Notes under the pieces: generated by a model | Told to the model about the DNA's origin: nothing | The model's input: only the letters and a program-made list of their open reading frames with translations | Databases searched by the model: none | Shown: in pieces, positions 51,161 to 61,000 of the stretch | Layout of the letters: each line of letters opens with the position of its first letter | Numbering within the stretch: the stretch's first letter is position 1 | Source: JAUILH01 sp965230535 | GTDB lineage: Bacteria; Bacteroidota; Bacteroidia; Flavobacteriales_D; JAUILH01 | Reading direction: 5' to 3' | Assembly (NCBI GenBank): GCA_965230535.1 | Contig: OZ246010.1 | Coordinates: 310,001-374,000, forward strand | DNA length: 64,000 bases | Position numbers and translations under genes: made by a program

Positions 51161-52060
51161 TTAAGGGGATTCCTGACTTGGAGAGGTATATCCTTGAGAC
51201 TGATACTGTTTTATTAAGCCGTGTATTTGGGATTCAATCTCTGGATACTTTTCTATTGCCTTGTTGAGTAAAGTTTGGTATTGAGCTGCCTGTTCACGCT
51301 CCACATCGGTTATTGGTGTTTCATTTGGCAATAGTGCTCGATTATCCATAATCTTAAACCAAATGGTTGTTGAGTTCCTCTTAAACTCAGCGCCAGGAAG
51401 AATGGCTCCCCTCTGAGCCAATTTTATCAATGAGTTTTGATATTCACTAAACACCCCGGAAAAGCCTCCTTGCTCATCAATTGCGCATTGATCGGTACAA
51501 GGATCTGACATTAACAAGTCCTTAAATAACCTGAATGTTTCAGAATTAATATTACTCTTACGTTCACTAATCAGTTGACTTACTTTTTGAGCATCTGGTC
51601 CAGAAAAAGTAAAGAAAGTTCCGCTTGGCATTCTATAAACAAGGGGTTCGCCATTATCTCCAAGTGCTTTGGACTCATAATAATTAACTATTTGATATTG
51701 ATTTATCTCAAGTTCAAGCCTTAATTTCTTTGCTTTATTCTCAACATAGTTGGTTATGATATCAAAAACATAACCAGTTCCGCTTCCAGGTGTTCTTTGT
51801 CCCCCATCGTGAGGACTGTTCTCTAAAATTATTGGGTGATAACCTATATCTCTGAATGTTCTATAGCTAATGAAAAATTGCGAAAAATCCATATTTTCAC
51901 CACCTTGTACTGGACCTACCTGTGTTCCTCTTGTTCTCCTAAGCTCTTCGTTGGCTTCTACACGTCTGTATGTCCTATAACCTTGCACCTGTTGGATTCG
52001 GGCGGTGTGGACTCCTATTCCTAGTTCTTGGGGTAGTTCTTGGTCTTGCTCCGCTACCAC
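51161..52060 (-). CDS. Displaced RHS C-terminal toxin-like domain
   Basis: A 299-aa frame from a GTG at 52060. It begins inside the linker that follows the RHS core of 51975-53486 but in a different frame, so the toxin tip is out of frame with its core. The sequence ('YRTFRDIGYHPIILENSPHD', 'GTGYVFDIITNYVENKAKKL', 'GALLPNE'-like end) is not recognised. It may be a frameshifted silent toxin cassette or be translated separately after the core by reinitiation. It lies 5 bases before the TPR-like candidate immunity gene. Confidence 0.55.
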   Translation of the reverse strand: MVAEQDQELPQELGIGVHTARIQQVQGYRTYRRVEANEELRRTRGTQVGPVQGGENMDFSQFFISYRTFRDIGYHPIILENSPHDGGQRTPGSGTGYVFDIITNYVENKAKKLRLELEINQYQIVNYYESKALGDNGEPLVYRMPSGTFFTFSGPDAQKVSQLISERKSNINSETFRLFKDLLMSDPCTDQCAIDEQGGFSGVFSEYQNSLIKLAQRGAILPGAEFKRNSTTIWFKIMDNRALLPNETPITDVEREQAAQYQTLLNKAIEKYPEIESQIHGLIKQYQSQGYTSPSQESP

Positions 52061-53486
52061 TTCCCGGTCCAGGTTCCAAACCTTCTAGTTCAACCTTGTG
52101 TATTACCTGATTCCCAGAAAATGTATACGGCGACCATTGAGGATAAAACGATTCTAAAGGATCCACCGCAAAGAACCTCCCCAACCTAGGGTCATGCATT
52201 CTAAAAGTATAGTTAATACTATTCCCACTACTCTTCACCTCATCATCCTTCTCCTGTCCCTGGAAGCCATATCTGTATGAGTCAGAGAACGCCGCCTCCG
52301 TTAAACACCTGGCCTTCTTCTGCATCCCATAAGGATAATAATCACTGGTACTGATAATATTAGCCGTATAGTGTAACTCATCATCCGTTGGTAACTTCCT
52401 GTCGGTTACAACAATCAGCACATTACCCAAGTGGTTCGCCATCTCGTACACCTTCAGCTCCATCTTTCTGCTGTCTTTGTACACATCATCATCACTGGCT
52501 CCACTACTGGCTGTGATGGATTTGTTGCTAGTGAAGGTACTTGCTGTTGGGTAGCCTGTGTCTGTAAATTCATTGGTAGCGATGGTCACCCCAAGGTTTC
52601 TTAAACCTACTCTGCTTGAACCGTAAATGTGCTGTTCTTTGAGTACATAGTGTTCCTTAAAGGTCGTTGTGGTCAGCTCCTCATAGTTCAGTTCATAAAT
52701 AGACATAGGGTTGCCACTGGCATCTAAAGAGTAAACCGTGTATTCCCAGGCTGATTCTCCCAAGCTGGTACCTGTACCATCTTTTGGCTTCTTGATCTTG
52801 GCGATTCTATTACCCAATGGTCCATAGATGAACTCAAGGTCGGGTGTGGCATCTGTTTTTATGATCTCGGTCACCTTACCGGCTGCATTCCATCGAATTT
52901 CTCGTATGTTCTCCTGATCGTCTTCTTCTAATTGACCTATCTTATTGTACTTGTAGTTAGAGGTGCTCTGTCCATCCAATATATCCCCTAAATCATGGCT
53001 GGTATCATTGCTGTTGTCTCCGGCATCATCCACATAAGCCAATCGGTTCGTCTTTTCATCTATGCTTATCATAGACATCTCTGCTACTCCACCATTCTTT
53101 TTATAATAGAAGTAGGTAAAGTCATCCATCGTATTGGTGCCTCCTATATCATGGGCTTTTCTTGTCAGGTAAGCCAAATTACCATTCTTGTCAAATTGAT
53201 AAGTTGTGTTATAGTCTCCTATATCCGTTGCCCCGGTAAAGGTGTTGTTCTGTTGAACTAAGTCCGTTGAGCCAGATACATTGGCATAGGTATAGGAGTT
53301 TCTGATTCTGTTTAACTGGTCATATCTATATGCGTTGCCATGAATCGTCATAGCGTCTTCATCAGGATCATGCAAGGCGGTGATCATACTGGAGATGTTC
53401 CCATTGTATAGGTTCGCATAAGCATTGGTGGTGCTTTCTTTGGCTGCCACCCCACAGTAATTATATGGTCCACTAGTATGTGTCAT
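51975..53486 (-). pseudogene. Orphan RHS core fragment
   Basis: A 503-codon frame of YD repeats and RHS core only. It has no signal peptide, and its first 17 or so residues are unrelated to the main gene before homology starts at 'TTNAYANLYNGNISSMITAL'. It then follows the main RHS protein closely to 'DPRLGRFFAVDPL', and ends in a basic linker with a stop. It lacks the first 1,900 or so residues of a full protein, so it cannot be exported by itself. It is best read as a silent cassette that could recombine with the gene at 55068. The toxin tip is in another frame. Confidence 0.75.
52172..53432. repeat. Direct repeat copy 1 (RHS core)
   Basis: About 1.26 kb nearly identical, except for a divergent stretch around 52900-53230, to 56081-57317 in the same orientation, 3.9 kb apart. 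The repeat covers YD repeats and core and stops at the toxin tip. Crossing over between the copies would delete the immunity genes between them and replace the tip of the main gene. Confidence 0.85.
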
Positions 53487-53573
53487 TTGGGGTCGGCTAT
53501 TCGCTGTATCTTTTGTTACGCAAGCTTCACAAAAGGATGCCGCTGCTATCCCTGGCAGACACCATAACTTTAT

Positions 53574-53888
53574 ATGGAGGTGTGCTGGCAGAATGGCGTT
53601 TCCAATTTGTTATGTTTAAATATAATGAAATTAAAAACAACTAAGGTCTCTGAAGGAGGTATTTCAGGAACTATAGCTGATATCAAACTCATCATGTCTA
53701 CTGCTCTTAAATGCCCTAGTGGCCTTATTTTAGTTCATAATCACCCTTCTGGTCAATTATTCCCTTCCAGAGCTGATAAAAGACTCACCATGAATATTGA
53801 AAATGCTTGCAATCTCCTTGAAATTGAATTGTTAGATCATTTAATCATTAGTTCTAATGGTTACTATTCTTTTACTGATGATGGTTGA
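53574..53888 (+). pseudogene. radC: N-terminally truncated RadC/JAB-domain gene
   Basis: The last 90 or so codons of a RadC-type gene: 'KVSEGGISGTIADIKLIMST' is the family's conserved block, 'LVHNHPSGQLFPSRADKRLT' contains the HxH-x(n)-S-x2-D zinc motif (JAB/MPN fold), and 'LLDHLIISSNGYYSFTDDG' is the end. The N-terminal domain of about 60 residues is lost; the remaining frame can start at 53574 or 53625. Bacteroidota mobile elements often carry such genes. It is the only plus-strand gene inside the RHS array and is probably an insertion remnant. Confidence 0.7.
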
Positions 53889-53920
53889 TTAAGTGATTCT
53901 TTGAGACATTACCCGTTTTG

Positions 53921-54187
53921 TCAATAACCCGCAACATGAACAACAGTGTCAGAAATTTCAGAATTTGTAGCAGGTTTTTTCCCTAAATCGTCTAATCGTT
54001 TGTCTTCTTTTATGAGAGGGTCATTAAGCAATTGCTTAATTGTAGAATCATTATGTTCTATCTGTTTCTCATTTTTTTCAATTTTCTCAACATCTTTCTT
54101 TATTTCTTCATGGGGATCAGATTCCTGACAAGAAGGAACAATAAAACATGTTAAAACCCCTAAATAAATTTTAAAATTTTTCATCAA
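53921..54187 (-). CDS. Small lipoprotein, candidate immunity or accessory
   Basis: An 88-aa lipoprotein (lipobox IVPSC, Cys20) with a highly charged helical body ('HEEIKKDVEKIEKNEKQIEH') and no known family. It follows the 279-aa lipoprotein by 13 bases. With that gene it fills the immunity position downstream of the main RHS toxin. The start may be ATG at 54184 instead. Confidence 0.55.
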   Translation of the reverse strand: MMKNFKIYLGVLTCFIVPSCQESDPHEEIKKDVEKIEKNEKQIEHNDSTIKQLLNDPLIKEDKRLDDLGKKPATNSEISDTVVHVAGY

Positions 54188-54200
54188 TACTTTTGTGACA

Positions 54201-55040
54201 CTACCCCCCTTCCATTATCCTTTTGGCTTCCTCTGTTGATATCCATTGATGTTCCAACACAAATCCAGTCAAACTATCATAACCAACCTTGATTTTCCAT
54301 GATTCATAGTCTGGACTTCTTCGTGAATTAAATACTTTCCGTAGTCCATCATACTCCTTATACTGATTACTTTCTTCAACACAAGTTACTGGAATTCCAT
54401 TCGTCTCTTCTTCTCGTTTATTGGCAACTTCACTAAGATAACTCCATTTAGGGTATCGTTGGATCAAAGAGTCCATCCTTCTAATGAAAAAACCATTATA
54501 TGCTACCCCAAGTCTTCTAGTGTTTTCCACAAAATGAATAACTGAACTATCGTTTGATATGGTCATACTCATGCTAAACATTTGAAATAAGTTTGAGTTT
54601 GACCAATCCTTAATGGAACACCCCAAACCATCATAGATACAAAGTACACCCAACATATGACGCCCAAGAGTTTTTTCCAACTTATCAAAGTTGTACCTAT
54701 GCGCTTTTTCTGGTTGATAAAGATCTCCGATCTTGAAGTCATTCAGGATTGTCATAACATCAGCCTGCCCAGTAAGTTCATATTTGGATAAATAATATAG
54801 AGCACTGCCTAAGTCACTTTCTCTTTCGGGTGTTGTGTAATATTGGACTAAAGAATCATATTTTCCATTCAGAAACAGATTTAAATAAACCGAATCATTG
54901 CTGTTAAATGGGGATGAAATAGGGGTAGTCGGCCCTCCAGAATCCACGGCTTCATTCGATTCTCCCTTGACTTTGATTTGACCAGATTCACATGAACAAA
55001 ATAATGTTACTACAAAAAAAGAAAGAAATAATAACCTCAT
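54201..55040 (-). CDS. Lipoprotein, candidate immunity for the main RHS toxin
   Basis: A 279-aa lipoprotein (lipobox LFCSC, Cys17) of unknown family with an alpha-helical mature region ('YLNLFLNGKYDSLVQYYTTP', 'YLSKYELTGQADVMTILNDF') and a C-terminal domain with 'KIKVGYDSLTGFVLEHQW'. It starts 27 bases after the stop of the giant RHS gene on the same strand, where cognate immunity genes normally lie. Periplasmic or outer-membrane placement would suit protection against a toxin that arrives from outside. Immunity is inferred from position alone. Confidence 0.55.
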   Translation of the reverse strand: MRLLFLSFFVVTLFCSCESGQIKVKGESNEAVDSGGPTTPISSPFNSNDSVYLNLFLNGKYDSLVQYYTTPERESDLGSALYYLSKYELTGQADVMTILNDFKIGDLYQPEKAHRYNFDKLEKTLGRHMLGVLCIYDGLGCSIKDWSNSNLFQMFSMSMTISNDSSVIHFVENTRRLGVAYNGFFIRRMDSLIQRYPKWSYLSEVANKREEETNGIPVTCVEESNQYKEYDGLRKVFNSRRSPDYESWKIKVGYDSLTGFVLEHQWISTEEAKRIMEGG

Positions 55041-55067
55041 GAATTTGATTTTTTTAATGTTTTGTGT

Positions 55068-58000
55068 TTAACGTCTACCTTCATAAATAACCTCTTGGCC
55101 CTGCTTAGCCATTTGTGATGCAGCTTCTTGACTCTTGACCATATTTTTATAGCCTGGAGAATTAAGATAAGCATCATATAGAAGGCCGAATTTAGTAGTA
55201 TTTGTTACGGTTTTATAGATTTGTTGATCTGAAAGTTTAATCGGATTATAGTTGTCTGGATGATGTGTGTCTTGAACAGCAGGAGTCAACTGTGGTACAT
55301 CAGGGTCTGGATCTGGGCCATACAATTCATCACAGTTTGTACATACTCGTTTAGAACTGCTTAGTTCAAATTGAGCATTGTTAGCATCCATTAAAGTCAA
55401 TGCAACATACTTGACAATCGCAACATATTCACTGTTTGTTGAAGACATATAATGCCCTCGTGGCTCACTACCGTCAATCATATAATTCATGAGGTCAACA
55501 CTAAACATGTCCTTTCCAAGCACTGCTAATGCTTCACTTGGAATAGCTCCATTGCTAATGGCATTTTTTACTATTGCCACTGATTTATCAACAAAGCTTG
55601 CATGACGCTTCATCTCAGTCAATTTTGCCTGCTGCTCTCCAACCTCAGTATACGGTGCAATTAAATCTGCTGCGACTGTAATCCATCCAATTATAGGGAT
55701 AACAGCTCCTTTTCCTTTTCCTGATGCACTGTACATTTGTACCTGTCTTGATTTTATTTCTTTGTGAAATTTCCCCATTTCTTTCCAGCTGACTTTAAAT
55801 TGGGTATTTACAAGATTTCCATCTAGCATCTTTCTTGGAGTCTGCTTTCCTATGTTCTTCCTCCAATCACCGTCTGTTTTAAGTATATTCCAAACTTTTT
55901 CATCAATCACATAAGAGTTAATGTCTGAAGAATTCGTTAGGACTCTTACGTTGACATGAAATAGAGCGCTATGGTTCATGAACTCTAAACCTTCTAATTC
56001 TATTCCTAATATGACTATGTTTTCAGCAAATGCAAAAGGACTATTGTGAGGATATTGTGCCTTCAGTGGATCAGTACTCAAGAACCTTCCCAACCTAGGA
56101 TCATGCATTCTAAATGTATAGTTAATAGAGTTTCCACTACCCTTCACTTCATCATCGTGCTCTTGTCCTTGGAAAGAGTATCTATACTTATCCGAGAACG
56201 CCGCCTCCGTTAAACACCTGGCCTTCTTCTGCATCCCATAAGGATAGTAGTCACTGGTACTGATAATATTAGCTGTATAGTGCAACTCATCATCCGTTGG
56301 TAACTTCCTGTCGGTTACAACGATGAGTACATTGCCCAAGTGGTTGCTCATCTCGTATACCTTCAGCTCCATCTTACGGCTGTCTTTGTATACATCATCA
56401 TCACTGGCTCCACTGCTGGCTGTGATGGATTTGCTTGTAGTAAAGGTTTTAGCTGTTGGGTAGCCCGTGTCTGTAAATTCATTGGTAGCTATGGTCACCC
56501 CAAGGTTTCTTAGGCCTACTCTGCTTGAACCGTAGATGTGTTGTTCTTTGAGTACGTAGTGTTCCTTGAAGGTCGTGGTGGTCAACTCCTCATAGTTCAG
56601 TTCATAGATAGACATAGGGTTCCCACTGGCATCAAGTGAGTAAACCGTGTATTCCCAGGCTGACTCTCCCAAGCTGGTACCTGAACCGTCTTTTGGTTTC
56701 TTGATCTTGGCTATTCTATTGCCAAGGGGGCCATAGATGAACTCCAAATCGGCTTCTGTGTTGCTCTTAATTATATGGGTCACCTTACCGGCTGCATTCC
56801 AGCGAATCTCACTGATATTTTCCTGATCATCGGAGGTTAACTGTCCTATCTCGTTGTAGTCGTAGTTGCCCGTTGTCTGACCAGATAAGATGTCGCCAAG
56901 ATCATGCCCCGTGTCATACAGGTTGTCATCACTGTCTGTCACATAATCCAATTTGTTGGTCCCCGAGATGTAATGGTAGCTAAAGTGGTCCATACCATTG
57001 TCAAAGGTACCCGGATTGGAGGCATCTTCTACCTGATGAGCAGTTCTTCTTAAACTTGTTAGATTACCGTTCTTGTCGAACTCATAAGTCGTCTTGTAAT
57101 CCAGAATATCTACTGACCCGGTAAAGGTGTTGTTCTGTCGAACTAAGTCCGTTGAGCCAGATACATTGGCATAGGTATAGGAGTTTCTGATTCTGTTTAA
57201 CTGGTCATATCTGTATGCGTTGCCATGAATCGTCATAGCGTCTTCATCAGGATCATGCAAGGCGGTGATCATACTGGAAATGTTCCCATTGTATAGGTTT
57301 GCATAAGCATTGGTGGTACCATCGCCCAGGAACGAGCCTGAGATGTCTGCCAAAAAGCTCGTGGTTTCAATGGAGCTGTAGTCTCCATCAAAGTAACCCA
57401 GGGAAAAACCAAAGCCATCCTGTGCTGCCCATTGGTTGATGGTATTATGACCATCGCCTCTTAGGTCTCTGGAGGCTACTGCTGTAGAAGAATTCACGCC
57501 CTTTAACCAGCCATGGATGCTGTAAGCATAGTCGCTCCCCTGTACAATCTCTTCTCCGGTTTCTACCCTGGCCATCGGCCCATGAAGGTAGTAAAAGTAT
57601 TTCGCTTCTTTGTCCCAGATGTAGTCGTTGTGAGAGCTCATGGCCAGAGTCAATCTGTTTTCTGCATCATAGAAATACTTATGGTAATAAGCATCTATTT
57701 CTCCATCCTGGTAGCATACTTTGTTCACATTACCCGAGATTAAATCATATTCATAGGCTGTGAGTTTAAAGCCCTGATCCAGGTCTTCAAGTAGTTCGTT
57801 ATAGGTAAGCAGCTCCTTCACATTGCCATGCTCGTCGTAGGAGTAATACTGGGTTTGTACATGGTCTGATGCCGTGTTTACAGTTCCTCTACTGCCCCCA
57901 ACATAAACCACACGGTTAATTCTGCCTCTAAGGTTATGCTGGCCACCGGTAAAGGTGCTGGCCGCCTCAGTGTCGGCTGTGGTGCTGCCAAGGTCGTCAT

Positions 58001-61000
58001 CGTAATAAGTTGTGGTGATGTTCCACCCATCTGAAGGGAAGGTGTTGTCTTCCGCATCCAGATTATAAATAGATGTGGCTCCCGAGAGTTGAGAAAGTTC
58101 ACTTTCTCCCACTTCTGTAATTCTTGAGTGGCTGTCGTATTTGGTGTAAGAAAAGTAGTCGTCATCTTCCTGCTGGGCATCCTGTGAGTAACGTAGCCTT
58201 TGCTTACTGTCGTAAACAAATAAGGTTTTACCGCCATCTATACTCTCATTGTTAATTGGTTGCTCTGCCGAATTGTAAGCATAGGTAGTGTTCAGTCCAT
58301 GATTTGGGTTAGTCGTTCCATCCCAAACACCACTTGTAAAGGCCGCGCTTGTTAAAACATCTACCCCTTCCGGTGGTACGGTTTGTACCAGGTTCCCGGC
58401 TTGATCGTAGTAGTAAAGCGTGTATTGGTATTCTTTTAAGCTGTAGGTCACAGTAAAGTTCTCATCTGTGTTGCCAGAGATACATTCTGAGTTGTAGCTC
58501 GCCAGAAAAGCACTGGTAATCCCATCTACTGTGTTGTTATAGTCTATGGTGGCATTGTACTCAGCCTCACTCAATAAGAAACTGATACAATCGTCTTTCC
58601 ACTGGTCAAGCAAATTGTCGGGAAGGTCTGCAAAATCGCTATACTCTGTTGGAATGCAGTAGGTAGCGGTGCTGTAGTTGCCTGGCTCCACACCCTGAAT
58701 GCTGTTGTTGTGGAAGATCCAGGCTGTTTTTGAAGTCCCGTTGTTATTCACCACTTGACATCTCACATTGGTAAAGGTGCCGCTGCCCGCTACAGGCGCG
58801 CTCGAGATCATTAAGAGTTCTTTGATTTCTGTGATGTCATTAAAGGAGATCGCTGTGTTGTTATCATCATACAAAGCAATGGCCTGGTAAGCGTTGCTCT
58901 GTCCAGAATCGTAAACATTCACAGCATAGTCTGTAATCCCTACCTCATTGTCCAATGCAGAGGAATAGTTTTCTGCAATACAAGCATCCAGGTCAGCATT
59001 TAAGCCATCGGTGTCATCATAGTAAGTTGGTGTGCTGGTAAATCCACTGCCTGTGATCTTGGTATTCACAAAGTCTACCAATTCATTAAAACAAGCACTG
59101 GCTGGTGTGGCCAGGGTATAGTCTTCACAATCTGTGTATGGGTTGGTAACCGCTATGTCGTTAATGTCTAACTGAGCACCGGTAACTGTGCAAACATTGT
59201 CGTTGATGTCGTCTATGGCATCCTCAAGAACTGTTAACTCTGTTGGGGCCGGACTGGCTGATAAGTCTGCAGTAATCACAAAGCCCTGAGGGTTTTCATA
59301 ACCACATGTGTAAAGGCAGTAATCGTAAAGGGCGTCTTTTAAGTCTATTTTCTCCTGAATGTCATCGCCATTAACATCTACCAGTTCTCCTGCACAATCC
59401 GAATGAATCAAGTCGTTCATCCACTGGTCTACATTTACCGTACAAACATCTTCACAATCTGGGGCGTTTAACTGAAGTTGCTCCAGGTTGTTGGTTGAAA
59501 TCTCTGTGCTGGTCATCAGTGGCGTTGGCGCAATCATGATCTCATTGCCATCATCGTAAAACAAACAACCATCATTCACCTTGGCTGTGTATATCAAATC
59601 TTCTTTTACATAACGGTATTGTGATGAGTACACCTCCCAATGACGGGCATCTTCTTCGGCCGCAGTTAAAGTATAATCATCATATAAGCATTCATTTTCT
59701 GAAGCAAAAGCTGTTGGGTTAGGATCTACCCAATCCTCTAATGATTCAACTGGCGATATCGGGTCACCATCACAATCATCTCCATCTAAATAATCTGTTG
59801 AGTAGGCATTGAGTGCCGACACCAAATCTCCTGAGGCGATCACTGTGGTGCCGTCTACAATCACGCCATCATCTTCAAACGGATCGTTTGCCGGATCGGT
59901 ATAATCTGTGGAGGCTCCTGAGGCATCTGTCCAATTGCTGTAATCAGCCATCTCCATGTCAAAATCACGACTATCTGCCAATGCTTCACAGTATTGTAAA
60001 TGACAGTATTCTCTGTGGGCCTTCATTAATTCCGCAGCCCATTCACCCTGGTAGTTGTCCTGGTCCTGTACATAACTCAAAGAGGTGATCTCTGAACCTA
60101 TTCCCGTTCCGGCAGCATCATAACTTTCGTATATGTGGATGTTCTCTGAGCCAGATACAGCCAACATGTCGTCCACATCATCCCAAAAATCACTGCCATT
60201 GGCTGACTGGTAATGGAAACCATCCGGGGTCACATCTGCCTGCAATCTCAATTCTAATACTGAGCACATGTCCGTTCCTGAACTGGTATACTCTGTATCA
60301 TATGTTACATCACAACTGCAGGTGTCTGCATTTATATAGCTATTGACAGCATTAAGATATTCGGTATAAGAAGATGAATCCGGATGGCTTGAAAATGAGG
60401 TGTTTTCTGTAACATAAATCTCCGCGTTAATTTGACACAATTGATCGCAGTTTGTGGCACATGCTGTTAAATCTACTGAGTCCTTATAGATATCTATTAA
60501 GTCCTGAAGGTCTATGTCTGCATCATCTAAAACACCATCGACCTGATCACTCACATTGTCTCGGTTAACGCACAAGTGTTTTACCACCGTATATTCCCCT
60601 AAATCATCAAAGTCTGAATTGAAGGAAAGGGTTCCACTTGTCACAGAGCTACTCCCATTGCCACAGTCAACACCCACTGCATTGGCACTGGTATAGTGCT
60701 CCGAAATTGTGGTATAAGTCCCTGTGGTAGTTTGAGATGAACTGGTAACCACCATGTCCACAAGGTTCCCGTCCGGGTCTGTTATGGTGATGGTTAAATC
60801 ATAGCTGCACTCTGCACAAATGGCCAGACCGCTGGAATCGAAAACATCTGTAAATGCACCCGGCACAGGCTCGCCGGTCATTGTCATGTTGAAAATGGTG
60901 CCGGCCATATCGTAATCAAAGTCATAGTTCGCGCCTGCTGTAACATTCAAAATCTTATTGACTGAGGTAATGCAGCCCGCATCTTCATCATATACATTGT

